From UBA10438 sp044238605 (GTDB lineage Bacteria > Bacteroidota > Ignavibacteria > Kapaibacteriales > Kapaibacteriaceae), in the NCBI GenBank assembly GCA_044238605.1, contig JBIICY010000004.1, positions 62,001-126,000 on the forward strand: DNA of 64,000 nt, given 5' to 3'. The position numbers were made by a program, and so were the translations under genes. Shown piece by piece: positions 1 to 8,571 of the stretch (position 1 is its first letter; the number at the start of each line of letters is the position of its first letter). The notes under the pieces are model-generated. The model saw nothing but the letters and a program-made list of their open reading frames with translations, was not told the origin of the DNA and ran no database searches.

Positions 1-365
1 TGATCTTTTGTTGCAGCTCCGCGTCCGGTAACACTTCGCTTTACCTGCATCGGCGTATACTCGACGGGGTCGTGTCCACCCTGCGCGCATGCTAACACGG
101 CAACGCCGCGAGCATGGGAGAGCTGAACGATTGAGAGGACATTTTTTGCGTAGAACACTTTCTCAAGAGAGCACACATCGGGGGATGTGCGGGTGATCAC
201 AGCGCTCAAGCGCTCATGGATCTCTCGCAGACGCTCCGGAAACGACGAGCTGCGTCGCTTAACGGCTATCACGCCGTATTCGACAAGCTTCATGGACGAG
301 CCCTCGGCATCTATTACACCGTATCCACAAACAACAGAGCCTGGGTCGATGCCAAGTATTCTCAT
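1..365 (-). CDS. ruvC: Crossover junction endodeoxyribonuclease RuvC (3' part outside window)
   Basis: The gene reads leftwards from an ATG at 365 and runs off the window edge, giving about 121 residues. The translation opens MRILGIDPGSVVCGYGVID, the RuvC/RNase H-fold first strand with the catalytic Asp in GIDPG. A second acidic position follows in SLEKVFYAKN (the Glu that binds metal in RuvC), then the KRSVTGRGAATK stretch. RuvC resolves Holliday junctions with RuvAB. Its ATG overlaps the TGA of yebC by the ATGA arrangement, so the two are translated as a pair; yebC-ruvC is a common gene order. The C-terminal catalytic Asp pair is not in view. Confidence 0.93.
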   Translation of the reverse strand, partial: MRILGIDPGSVVCGYGVIDAEGSSMKLVEYGVIAVKRRSSSFPERLREIHERLSAVITRTSPDVCSLEKVFYAKNVLSIVQLSHARGVAVLACAQGGHDPVEYTPMQVKRSVTGRGAATKD

Positions 366-1099
366 GCTTCGTCCTCATCGGGCAGGTCGGCGTTGTGAAA
401 GACGTTCTGCACATCGTCGTTATCGTCGAGCACATCAAGCAGCTTGTCGAGCATCTTTGAGTGGTCCTGTTCCGTAACCTGCACGGTTGTATTTGGCTCA
501 AACACAATGCGCGTCTCTCGCACATCAAGACCCTTGTTGGAGCATTCATTAGCACACGTGCCCAGCATGTCGACTGCGCAATAGACGAGCGCGCCCTCAT
601 CAATCACTACCACGTCATCAGCGCCGATGTCCATAGCGATCGTCAGGAGGTCTTCTTCTGTGCGCTGAGTTTCGATGCGTATCTCGCCCTTGCGCGTAAA
701 GTTCCAGCTTACGGAATTGGTTTCTCCAAGGTTGCCGCCAAACTTGGAAAACGTAGCACGCAGTTCTTGTGTAGAGCGGTTGCGGTGGTCTGTTGTGCAG
801 ACAACGATCACGGCAACGCCGCCCGGACCGTAGCCTTCGTATGTGACGTCTTCATAGCTCACACCTTCAAGTTCACCGGTGCCTCGCAGGATTGCGCGCT
901 TGATGTTCTCTACCGGCATCGACACCGACCGTGCATTTTCTATTGCCATCCGCAGGCGGGCATTTGCGTCGGGGTCGCCCCCTCCGAGCTTGGCAGCAAC
1001 GATGATCTCCTTCGAAACCTTCGTAAAGAGTTTCCCGCGCTTTGCGTCGACAACTGCCTTGCGACGCTTAATATTTGCCCATTTACTGTGTCCAGCCAT
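362..1099 (-). CDS. yebC: YebC/PmpR family protein (TACO1 family)
   Basis: Full-length 245-residue member of the YebC family, recognised by the N-terminal MAGHSKWANIKRRK signature and the three-domain acidic architecture ending in a Glu/Asp-rich tail (LPDEDEA). Family members have been described as transcriptional regulators and more recently as ribosome-associated factors that relieve stalling at proline-rich stretches; which applies here cannot be told from sequence. It overlaps ruvC by four bases. A TAnnTTTG-type -7 element (1104-1111, minus strand) ends only four bases before this ATG, so the transcript may be leaderless. The start is fixed by the conserved N terminus. Confidence 0.95.
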   Translation of the reverse strand: MAGHSKWANIKRRKAVVDAKRGKLFTKVSKEIIVAAKLGGGDPDANARLRMAIENARSVSMPVENIKRAILRGTGELEGVSYEDVTYEGYGPGGVAVIVVCTTDHRNRSTQELRATFSKFGGNLGETNSVSWNFTRKGEIRIETQRTEEDLLTIAMDIGADDVVVIDEGALVYCAVDMLGTCANECSNKGLDVRETRIVFEPNTTVQVTEQDHSKMLDKLLDVLDDNDDVQNVFHNADLPDEDEA

Positions 1100-1103
1100 G
1101 CTG

Positions 1104-1111
1104 CAAAGCTA
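1104..1111 (-). promoter_or_regulatory. -7 element of a Bacteroidota-type promoter for yebC
   Basis: Reads TAGCTTTG on the minus strand, a full match to TAnnTTTG. It is followed by CAGC and then the ATG of yebC at 1099, so initiation would fall at or next to the start codon. I see no clear -33 TTG at the expected distance, which lowers confidence. Confidence 0.45.
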
Positions 1112-3823
1112 CAACTGTGGACGGTGTCGGTAGAGTGATGCGATTGCCTTTGCATACACGCTTGATGTAGACAGGATTTGTGCATCGCCGATCATGACAA
1201 ACTGTTCTTTTGCACGAGTCATGGCAACGTTGAGTTTGCGGTCGATGCGAGCCCCATTGTAGTCGATCTCAGATCGAATCTGATCGAACTCCTGCAGAGT
1301 TGATACAGCGGCTATGTAGATGATCACGTCGCGCTCGCTTCCCTGGAAGCGCTCTACAGTATCGACTGTGCAGTGCTGCCGTATATCGAACGGAAGAGCT
1401 TGCAGAATGGCATTATTGATGATGCGGAAGGGGCTAATGATGCCGATGCTCAGATGTTGTCCAGACGGATAGGGCAGAAGTGCGAGGGTTGATGCAAGCT
1501 CTACAGCATAGCGCACTTGCGTAGCTGTATCTATGAGGTCAACATAGCACGCTCGGTGTGGTAGAATGTGCGACCACGGAAGCGGACTGATGTCTGTCTG
1601 ATGGTCGTGCAGACACGTAAGCGCGTCCGCGTAAAACGCACGAGCGGGAAAGGTCATCACATCGGTATGCATGCGGCCCTGCTGATGCAGCATTGCAACA
1701 TGGTCATTGGTGGTGGCGCAGCGAAGAAGGCGCTCAAAAGCGCTGATGGAGGTAGACGTAAGATGAATCTCCTGCAGCAGAGGATGGTTTGTCGAAAGAC
1801 GGTCAAGGGGCTGCACAACTACGGCAGGCAGCTGACAATGATCGCCGATAAGTATGGTACGTCCAGCACGCGCCATTGGAAGCAGCAGCATGGGCTCTAG
1901 GATCTGGGATGCTTCATCGACCACGGCAGTAGTAAAGCTCCCAAACTCCCAGATCTCGGGTGAAGACGTAAGCGACTGAATCGTAGAGACAACGCACTTC
2001 GTCGAATACAGATGCTCTGCTAGAGCCTCTGCCGAGAGCGTGCGTGCCATGTGGGGTATGCTGTGCGATCCGGTTGCCCCTTCAAGACTTCCATGACGTA
2101 CGTATGGAATGTCGTACCTCGCCAGTGCCTCACAGATCTCGTTTGCCGCACGGTTGGTATATGCCAGCACCAGGACGCGTTCATCTGGATCCTGAGAGAG
2201 CTCCTGAACTATAGCGCGAAGCACGGCAGATGTCTTGCCTGTTCCGGGTGGACCCTGGATCAGGAACAGCTCACGGGCACTTAGGGCGCGCCCAACGATC
2301 GTGCGCTGCGAGTCCGTAAGATTCGGTGCCGTGCACGGCCTTGGAGCATCCATTTGGGGAGTCCTGCGCCCAAGAAGCACTGCTCGTTTGTCAGGAGGAA
2401 GCTCGAGAAAGGCCCTAATCCCAGCATAGTGTGCCTTGGATGCCGTATCCATGGTATCGAGCTCAATGTCCCATGTCCTCTGGGGAAACTCATGCACGGG
2501 AGCAAACTTGTTGCGGAGAGAAAGCACAACCGTTGTGGCGGTGAGTTCTCGAACCGAGGCCTTAAATCGTGTTGAGAGGAGAGGCGTTGCGTCATCGGGC
2601 TGCCAAAGACGCAAGACAACCGCATCGCCGATGCGAATGGGGGTGTCGGTCACGAGCCCCCTTCGTTGAAACACCAGATGCATATGGGCGGTATCAGAGG
2701 CCTCGGCATGGTACTCTAGATCGGTCAGCACCGTTCGCGTGCGCAAAGCTCCGATGCGCTGCTCGAGAAGTTCCCCCGAGACAAGGCAGAGCCATGCGGC
2801 AACAGCGTGTTTTTCGGTAGTGTCGAGACTGATGAGCGCCCGTGAGGTGTCTTCTAGGTCCACATGCTCATAGCTCGATACATCGCTCGTATTGTTCGGA
2901 TGAAAGTTGCTAAGCACCCTCAATGGGCTTGTATCTGACCGGGATAGAGCAAGATCAGAGGCTACAATGGCATTCCTCGCGCGCAGAAGGGCAGCAAAGG
3001 CCGCATCGGCGGTCCGCAATGACCTGAGCGGGCGCTCTGCGTCTTGCACATACCACAGCATAGACCGCACCTGCATATGCGGGTGCTGCTCTTGCACCAT
3101 CATCTGATAGGCTGCTACCTGCGCCCGATGATCGAGACGGACTCCGGATGTTGGGGCTTTGCCGGCCTTCATTTCGACAATATCTATCCTGTCCGGACGC
3201 CGGAGGACGATGTCGGCCCGTCCCTGCAAACCGTACGACTCAGATACGAAGTATGGTTCAAGTGCCAGGTCTTCGTCGTGCCAGGTTGCCTGAACCGCAC
3301 GCAGCCGGGGGAGCAGTTCGGCAACTTTTGCAAAGACGTTGTTGATCTCCGATGCAGACCGAAGAGACGCTAGTGAGAGTGGACGCAACGTGGAAAGATG
3401 TTGGCTGATCTCGGCATCTGAGATGTTTGGCAGCTTTACGATCACATCAAAGGCCGCATTCACCAGGCTTCCGGTTACTGTGGCATGTAGAACCTTTGCT
3501 GGCTTAAACTTCCTGGCCACGATCTTCACGTCGATTGGACCATCTGCTCCAGCTACACCCGCCGCATCCGTTACATCAACCACATAGTCGGGCTGTAATA
3601 TGAGCAAGGGGCTAGCCTGCTCACTGTGGATAACCTTGTGGATAGGGGTGCCCACAAGCCAGGCCGGATGCTGTGAGTGTGACCCGATGACAAGCCCAAG
3701 ATCAGCAAACGTGCGCTCTTCGACGAGCCCTGTATCTAGTTGAATTGATATGGACTTGCCGCTGTTATCCACAGAGCAGATTTGACCTGTGTGGATAACA
3801 GGGCGTGTAGGTTCAGCCGACAT
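1109..3823 (-). CDS. Dna2-like fusion of PD-(D/E)XK nuclease and superfamily 1 helicase
   Basis: About 904 residues. The middle of the N-terminal half carries a PD-(D/E)XK nuclease signature of the Cas4/Dna2/RecB type: GRADI (Asp204), VEMKAGK (Glu217, Lys219) and QVAAYQ (Gln235, Tyr239). The C-terminal half is an SF1B helicase of the DNA2/NAM7/UPF1 group: Walker A GPPGTGKT at 524-531, Walker B VVDEASQ near 635-640, and RFQGSERD and NVAMTRAK motifs near the end. I see no four-cysteine iron-sulfur set. The chosen ATG (MSAEPTR) lies 16 bases after the recJ stop; the longer reading frame would run deep into recJ. The expected role is DNA end processing beside RecJ. The first 200 bases contain four perfect DnaA-box 9-mers. 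Confidence 0.82.
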   Translation of the reverse strand: MSAEPTRPVIHTGQICSVDNSGKSISIQLDTGLVEERTFADLGLVIGSHSQHPAWLVGTPIHKVIHSEQASPLLILQPDYVVDVTDAAGVAGADGPIDVKIVARKFKPAKVLHATVTGSLVNAAFDVIVKLPNISDAEISQHLSTLRPLSLASLRSASEINNVFAKVAELLPRLRAVQATWHDEDLALEPYFVSESYGLQGRADIVLRRPDRIDIVEMKAGKAPTSGVRLDHRAQVAAYQMMVQEQHPHMQVRSMLWYVQDAERPLRSLRTADAAFAALLRARNAIVASDLALSRSDTSPLRVLSNFHPNNTSDVSSYEHVDLEDTSRALISLDTTEKHAVAAWLCLVSGELLEQRIGALRTRTVLTDLEYHAEASDTAHMHLVFQRRGLVTDTPIRIGDAVVLRLWQPDDATPLLSTRFKASVRELTATTVVLSLRNKFAPVHEFPQRTWDIELDTMDTASKAHYAGIRAFLELPPDKRAVLLGRRTPQMDAPRPCTAPNLTDSQRTIVGRALSARELFLIQGPPGTGKTSAVLRAIVQELSQDPDERVLVLAYTNRAANEICEALARYDIPYVRHGSLEGATGSHSIPHMARTLSAEALAEHLYSTKCVVSTIQSLTSSPEIWEFGSFTTAVVDEASQILEPMLLLPMARAGRTILIGDHCQLPAVVVQPLDRLSTNHPLLQEIHLTSTSISAFERLLRCATTNDHVAMLHQQGRMHTDVMTFPARAFYADALTCLHDHQTDISPLPWSHILPHRACYVDLIDTATQVRYAVELASTLALLPYPSGQHLSIGIISPFRIINNAILQALPFDIRQHCTVDTVERFQGSERDVIIYIAAVSTLQEFDQIRSEIDYNGARIDRKLNVAMTRAKEQFVMIGDAQILSTSSVYAKAIASLYRHRPQL

Positions 3824-3839
3824 GAGGACGTGTGGATAA
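3625..3839. promoter_or_regulatory. Cluster of DnaA-box-like sites (TTATCCACA)
   Basis: Four exact copies of the DnaA box 9-mer lie at 3625-3633, 3765-3773 (opposite orientation), 3790-3798 and 3831-3839, with an 8/9 match at 3637-3645. They straddle the recJ stop and the start of the nuclease-helicase gene. By chance about 0.5 exact copies are expected in 64 kb on both strands. DnaA binding here is inferred. Confidence 0.45.
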
Positions 3840-5540
3840 CTACGAAAGTGGACGTAGGTCCTTGAGACGAATCTGCGGAGTAGACGTTCCTTGGAAGATG
3901 TTTTCCTCCAAGGTGTAGACCATGGAGAAGTGTCTGCCGTGGCTGCATTCCGAGATCTTCTTCCCGAGATTGAATCCAATAGCGTCGATAGCAAAGTTTC
4001 GTTGCAAGGCGCGGAACTTCAAATGGTTGTTCCCAACAATTTTAACGCCGTTGGCAGAGGCAACATTGTCTGTGTGGAAAACCGGACGATGGTTCTGGTA
4101 ACCGTACGGGGCGAACTTCCCTAAGAACTTTAAAAAGCTTGGAGTTAGTTCGTTCAGCTGTAAATCGGTATCAACCACTATTTCGTGTTCAAGCATCTCT
4201 GGCGTAATGGCTGAGGATGCCATTGCATCGAATCTGCGCTGTAGTTCGGGGATGTTCTCTACAGGTAGCGACAGCCCAGCTGCGTGGATATGTCCGCCAA
4301 ATTCTGTGAGCAGATCCTCACACTGTTTAAGTGCGCCGTGGATGTCGAAATCCTTGACGGATCTAGCAGAACCCTTTGCGATTCCATCGATTGTGGTAAG
4401 CATGATCGATGGCACATTGTAACGTTCTACAAGACGCGAAGCCACGATTCCGATTACACCGGCATGCCAGTTATCGCTATGCAATACCAGCGACTTACCA
4501 CTGCCAGTTGCGAGTTGCTTTTCGGCCTGAATAGCAGCCTCTTCAAAGGTGTGCTCATCGATTGCGCGTCGCTGACGGTTGTCGTGTTCAAGTTCCTGTG
4601 CGATGTGGAAGGCGCGGAGTTCATCCGGCTGGATCATCATCTCAACCGCACGGCGTGGGTCTCCGAGGCGTCCTGCCGCATTAATCCGAGGAGCTAACCC
4701 GAAGATTACACTGGAGTTAGTGAGCTGTCCAAGGTGCAAGCCGGCGCAATCAACAAGCCCCTTAAAGCCCGGACGCGGGTAGGAATTGAGAAGTTCCAAG
4801 CCAAAATGGCTTAACACACGGTTTTCGCCAGTTAAGGGGGCTATATCTGCTGCCGAGGCGATGGCCACAAAGTCGAGGTATTCGAAGGCCAGTTCGGGAT
4901 GACCCTGACGTTCACTGAGGGCTTGGAGCAGTTTGAATGCTACACCGCAGGCGGCTAAGTCCTTGTAAGGATAGCTACATCCGGGTTTGATCGGGTCAAG
5001 CAGGGCTAGCGCCTTCGGGATCTCTTCAGCGGCCTGGTGGTGATCGCAGACGATCACATCTATACCCAGTTCGCGTGCATGGTCTACAGCTCTGGAAGCC
5101 GTAACCCCAACGTCTACCGTAACAATAACCTTGGCACCGGCCTGATGGGCGCGGTCTACAGATAGCGGGGTAAAGCCGAACCCCTCTTCGAGTCGGCTGG
5201 GGATATGATAGTCAGCATGAGCACCAATTCTGCGCAAGAAATGCAGAACCATCGCAGTGCTCGATGTGCCGTCCACATCGTAATCACCATGAATCCATAT
5301 CAGTTCTTTATTCTGAATGGACTCCTCTATACGGTCAACAGCTTGATCCATGCCGTCCATGAGCCATGGAGAGTGCAAGTGATCAAGCGACGGTTCAAAG
5401 AACCGCTGAACGTCTTCAACTGTGGATAGCCCCCTGCTCACCAATACGCGTGCGATCGGTGGGGGGACGTGAAGTTGTTGTATTATGGTTTGGACAGCAT
5501 GCTCATCGTGACAATCCCGGGTAATCCACCGGTAGTTCAA
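3840..5540 (-). CDS. recJ: Single-stranded-DNA-specific exonuclease RecJ
   Basis: RecJ, a 5'-to-3' single-strand exonuclease of the DHH phosphoesterase superfamily that acts in recombination and mismatch repair. Visible motifs in order: GDYDVDG (motif I), VTVDVGV (II), CDHHQ (III) and IASAADIAPL (IV), followed by the DHHA1 region with GVIGIVASRL and a GGHIHAAG stretch, then a C-terminal OB-like domain. I place the start at a TTG at 5540, preceded by AGGAA at a suitable distance and giving a typical N terminus (LNYRWI, 566 residues). The longer frame from 5609 would overlap the divergent rsgA start. The downstream neighbour is the Dna2-like nuclease-helicase, 16 bases away. Confidence 0.93.
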   Translation of the reverse strand: MNYRWITRDCHDEHAVQTIIQQLHVPPPIARVLVSRGLSTVEDVQRFFEPSLDHLHSPWLMDGMDQAVDRIEESIQNKELIWIHGDYDVDGTSSTAMVLHFLRRIGAHADYHIPSRLEEGFGFTPLSVDRAHQAGAKVIVTVDVGVTASRAVDHARELGIDVIVCDHHQAAEEIPKALALLDPIKPGCSYPYKDLAACGVAFKLLQALSERQGHPELAFEYLDFVAIASAADIAPLTGENRVLSHFGLELLNSYPRPGFKGLVDCAGLHLGQLTNSSVIFGLAPRINAAGRLGDPRRAVEMMIQPDELRAFHIAQELEHDNRQRRAIDEHTFEEAAIQAEKQLATGSGKSLVLHSDNWHAGVIGIVASRLVERYNVPSIMLTTIDGIAKGSARSVKDFDIHGALKQCEDLLTEFGGHIHAAGLSLPVENIPELQRRFDAMASSAITPEMLEHEIVVDTDLQLNELTPSFLKFLGKFAPYGYQNHRPVFHTDNVASANGVKIVGNNHLKFRALQRNFAIDAIGFNLGKKISECSHGRHFSMVYTLEENIFQGTSTPQIRLKDLRPLS

Positions 5541-5595
5541 AATGTTCCTGTTAATTTGAAAACAAACTGTCCGAAGATACGAACCAACCCATCCT

Positions 5596-6663
5596 GTGGC
5601 AAAACGCATACACGACTACATAGCGGGGCAACCCGACCAAGACGACCACGAACTGGGGTACCGTGCGCGCACACGGGAGCGAGCCAAGCTGCTGGATAGA
5701 ACGCGCACGCGGGTAAAGCAGGGCAACATCCCTGAGGGGGCTCTCCAGGGCACCGTGATGCGTCCGCTGGGTCCGCGCTGGATGGTTGCCACACCTGGAT
5801 CCGTGTGGGACTGTGCCGTTTCGGGCATCATCGACGTGCCACACACATCCAGCCTAGTAGCCGTTGGGGACACCGTCTGGATCATGCCCGATCAGCGGGC
5901 ATCCGGAGCAGCCTCAATCGTCAAGGTTGAAGAACGCACCACGGTACTCTCGCGCAAAGCTGCCGGACGCGGCAAGAAGGAGCAGGTTTTGGTGTCCAAC
6001 GCCGAGCAACTCTGCATCGTTGTGGCAGCAGCCCAGCCAGACTATAAAAAGCGGCTCATCGACCGGTATTTGATCGCTGCTGACAAAGGCGAGCTTGCGC
6101 CGATGATCGTGATCAACAAGATCGACCTCATTCCTGATGAGTATCGCGAGGACTTTGTTGATGACCTTCGGGTGTACTCCGAAGACCTTGGCATCCCTGT
6201 GCTGTTCACAAGCACCACAACAGGGGAGGGCATCGAAGAACTTGAGCAGCACCTCTTGGCGCACACCTCACTGCTTGCCGGCCCATCAGGCGTTGGCAAA
6301 TCCTCCATCATCAACCTGATCAGCAACATCCCTCAAGCAGTTGGGGAGATCTCCCGCAAATACGATAAGGGGCGTCATACCACCACCGCGGCTATCGTTA
6401 TTCCATTGCGCAACGGCGGCATCGCCATCGACACCCCCGGCATCCGCGAATTTGCCCTTTGGGAACTGGGAATAGACGAGCTCCCATTCTACTTCGAAGA
6501 GTTCGCCCCTTTTGCCGAACACTGCAAGTTCAATTCCTGCTCTCACACCCACGAACCCGGCTGCGCCGTAAAGCAAGCTGTGGAAGATGGCTTGGTGGAT
6601 GAAGAACGATATGCTTCATACCTGCTGTTGAGCAGCGAGCAGCAAGCAGCGAGCAGCGAGTAG
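5596..6663 (+). CDS. rsgA: Ribosome small subunit-dependent GTPase A
   Basis: RsgA (YjeQ) matures the 30S subunit using GTP. The protein shows the family's circularly permuted GTPase order: G4 NKID at 174-177, then G1 GPSGVGKS at 229-236, then G3 DTPG at 279-282. An N-terminal OB fold starts near LQGTV (residues 50-95), and the C-terminal zinc knuckle has Cys310, Cys315, His317 and Cys323. The start is a GTG at 5596; the first 45 residues precede the conserved fold, so a slightly later start is possible. The last residues (SSEQQAASSE) and the stop codon are encoded by the beginning of a 7-bp repeat array, so the C terminus is made of repeat sequence. Confidence 0.94.
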   Translation: MAKRIHDYIAGQPDQDDHELGYRARTRERAKLLDRTRTRVKQGNIPEGALQGTVMRPLGPRWMVATPGSVWDCAVSGIIDVPHTSSLVAVGDTVWIMPDQRASGAASIVKVEERTTVLSRKAAGRGKKEQVLVSNAEQLCIVVAAAQPDYKKRLIDRYLIAADKGELAPMIVINKIDLIPDEYREDFVDDLRVYSEDLGIPVLFTSTTTGEGIEELEQHLLAHTSLLAGPSGVGKSSIINLISNIPQAVGEISRKYDKGRHTTTAAIVIPLRNGGIAIDTPGIREFALWELGIDELPFYFEEFAPFAEHCKFNSCSHTHEPGCAVKQAVEDGLVDEERYASYLLLSSEQQAASSE

Positions 6664-6717
6664 CGAACAGCGAGTAGCGAACAGCGAGTAGCGAACAGCG
6701 AGTAGCGAACAGCGAGT
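6630..6717 (+). repeat. Heptanucleotide tandem array, unit GARYAGC (about 12.5 units)
   Basis: Twelve full 7-bp units plus four bases. The first units are GAGCAGC, GAGCAGC, AAGCAGC, GAGCAGC; the rest alternate GAGTAGC and GAACAGC, giving a 14-bp higher-order period repeated four times. The array begins inside the last codons of rsgA and supplies its TAG stop. Related arrays are at 6760-6784, 11467-11522 and 21322-21384. Confidence 0.95.
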
Positions 6718-6759
6718 CCTAGTAATAGATTTCGAATGATAAATGACGAACAACGAGTT

Positions 6760-6784
6760 ACTCGCTGCTCGCTACTCGCTGTTC
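6760..6784 (-). repeat. Short heptanucleotide array, inverted relative to the rsgA array
   Basis: About three and a half units of the same 7-bp repeat in the opposite orientation (ACTCGCT, GCTCGCT, ACTCGCT, GTTC). It encodes the final NSE and the stop of the minus-strand gene at 6772-8232. With the 6630-6717 array it can form a stem of about 25 base pairs between two convergent genes. Confidence 0.9.
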
Positions 6785-8232
6785 ACTAACAGCTTCCCGA
6801 GAATCTCGAATCGGACGATTTCACTGTCTGAAAAAGTGCTGGGCAATTCGCCAAGGCGCTTACGAAATGCGTTTAAGTCTGCTCTTGAAGGAGCTGTTGC
6901 TCGATGCTGATACAGAAATTCTATAAATACACCGAATCGGCTGTTATAGCGCATGTGCTTGCGACGCTGTATGAATCGCCACAGCGTAGTAAGTGTCTCA
7001 TCATACTGAAGCTGACGGCACTGAGCAGTTGATTCAATCAACAACCATATATGCGATGCAATGAAGAAGTGCCGAGCAAGCGATCCTGCGCGTATTTCTT
7101 CTAGCAAATCTCGGATAAACTGGTGAGGTCTGCCGCGACGTGGACCGTCCAGTTGCATAAGGGTCTCTAACGATATGCAGTAGGCTTCGGCAAGCCTCCG
7201 TCCGACCTTCAAATGTGTGTCATGTATAAGAGCATTGGGTGTTGATCGCGTTTCTTGTAAGATGCCAGCAGCAAGCTGTGCTTCCCCCTGCAGTAGAAGT
7301 GCTCTTACAGCAAGATCTGAGCAGAGAAACCAATTCCTTGTGCCTTGTGCAAACAAATCTCTTGCCCGCATAGCATAATCCGCTGCCTTGTATAAGTTGC
7401 AAAGCGCCATATGACAAATTGCTGTCTGCAGGACTGTCTCACGCTTCGGCAGAAGTGATTTGCGCAAGAAAACAATAAGTTCATCGTAGCGCTCGGTGAC
7501 TTGCAGGGTTGTGCACGTGATGCGCGCGACAGACTCAACAAACCATGGCATCGAGCATTGGCCAAGTGCAAGATTGCATTCGTTATAGAGCTCGTTCCAT
7601 TGTTGTCGCATTCGTTCTGATAGCACACTGCCCGTAAAAATTTGGGCATACAGAACATCATGATTTCCACGCAGTGTGGTTTCAAGATGGAGGGCATCAT
7701 TCGTTGCTATGAGTTGAGTATGATATTTATGAGCATTATGTCTTTGACCGTGTAATGCAACATGAAGGAGCAATTGGCGCAGCCCGGCAACGCAAAAGCC
7801 TTGCCAGGCTGCTGGTATTGTCTCGTGATGTCGTAGCCCCTTTCGAAGATGAAATGATGCACCATCACCGATGTTGTGCTGGGACAAGTAAAGTCCGATG
7901 ATGAGAGATCTAACAGCCGCGATTTGTTGCACAAGAAGAGGGTCATCAGAAAAACGTGAAGGGTCTAAGAAGAATACAAGATTCTCTAATCGAGCTATGG
8001 TTCTTTGCATCAACCGATTAAAAGCACCTACAGGCTGGATGTTGCCAGAACTGAGAGTCGATAGCCGGAGTCTCGCAGTTGCTGATGTCATTTCAGGGTC
8101 GAGCGCGAGTTTATATAACTGAAACGTCTTCGTTGCGGAGGATAAATTATCCTCATTAAACACCTCAATTGATTTAAATCGCATTTGCTGAATTGTTACT
8201 GCCAGCGCTTGTAAATACGTGAAGTTTGACAT
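6772..8232 (-). CDS. Hypothetical protein, helical-repeat (TPR-like) solenoid
   Basis: About 486 residues from the ATG giving MSNFTYLQALAVTIQQ; an ATG ten codons earlier (8262) is possible. I do not recognise a family. The protein is rich in short amphipathic helices with alternating Leu/Ala patterns (for example CHMALCNLYKAADYAMRARDLF and LLQGEAQLAAGILQ), which suggests a TPR-like scaffold, and has no signal peptide or catalytic motif. It has many Cys and His residues. The C terminus ends in residues supplied by the 7-bp repeat. It is convergent with rsgA and divergent from the small secreted-protein genes that follow, in a stretch that looks accessory. Confidence 0.7.
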   Translation of the reverse strand: MSNFTYLQALAVTIQQMRFKSIEVFNEDNLSSATKTFQLYKLALDPEMTSATARLRLSTLSSGNIQPVGAFNRLMQRTIARLENLVFFLDPSRFSDDPLLVQQIAAVRSLIIGLYLSQHNIGDGASFHLRKGLRHHETIPAAWQGFCVAGLRQLLLHVALHGQRHNAHKYHTQLIATNDALHLETTLRGNHDVLYAQIFTGSVLSERMRQQWNELYNECNLALGQCSMPWFVESVARITCTTLQVTERYDELIVFLRKSLLPKRETVLQTAICHMALCNLYKAADYAMRARDLFAQGTRNWFLCSDLAVRALLLQGEAQLAAGILQETRSTPNALIHDTHLKVGRRLAEAYCISLETLMQLDGPRRGRPHQFIRDLLEEIRAGSLARHFFIASHIWLLIESTAQCRQLQYDETLTTLWRFIQRRKHMRYNSRFGVFIEFLYQHRATAPSRADLNAFRKRLGELPSTFSDSEIVRFEILGKLLVNSE

Positions 8233-8339
8233 AATTATTGATAATAGTGATGTCGTTAACATTTGTATTGTGGTAGTGCTGATAATCTACGGCATTTCGA
8301 GGTTGCTCCATCATTCACACTCACGATGGAACAATCGCA

Positions 8340-8543
8340 ATGGAACTACTTTTGGCAATACTTGTCTGGCTTGGCTTGCTTATGCCAGCGCAACAGATAA
8401 CTTCATCGCAGTACGACGAAATCATCAATACAAATTCACAAGCAATATGTGCTGTCATCGATGACAGCGCCACTGCACAACAGGCTCTATACCAATACTC
8501 GACGAAGCCAGCAGCCATCGTAATAGACCCTTTAACACGTTGA
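8340..8543 (+). CDS. Small hypothetical protein with N-terminal hydrophobic segment
   Basis: A 67-residue reading frame starting MELLLAILVWLGLLMPAQQ, a hydrophobic stretch that could be a signal peptide or anchor, followed by a polar remainder with one cysteine. It lies 28 bases upstream of the cysteine-rich secreted protein on the same strand and could be the first gene of that unit. The function is unknown; coding status rests only on the hydrophobic start and the spacing. Confidence 0.4.
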   Translation: MELLLAILVWLGLLMPAQQITSSQYDEIINTNSQAICAVIDDSATAQQALYQYSTKPAAIVIDPLTR

Positions 8544-8571
8544 TCACAAACACTTTGAGGACATTCCCCGT

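Noticed and set aside
461..1138. 225-codon plus-strand frame opposite yebC
   Set aside because: Entirely antisense to a well-recognised conserved gene, with no recognisable protein features.
3625..3839. Calling the DnaA-box cluster a replication origin
   Set aside because: No dnaA gene, AT-rich unwinding region or skew evidence is available; kept as a site cluster only.
3824..3994. Upstream extension of the nuclease-helicase into recJ
   Set aside because: The 57 extra residues overlap recJ C-terminal coding in another frame and have no domain likeness.
5541..5609. RecJ start at the ATG at 5609
   Set aside because: It would overlap the divergent rsgA start and adds residues not typical of RecJ; the TTG at 5540 has a ribosome-binding site.
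6630..6784. The repeat block as a CRISPR array
   Set aside because: Units are 7 bp in direct tandem with no unique spacers and no cas genes nearby.
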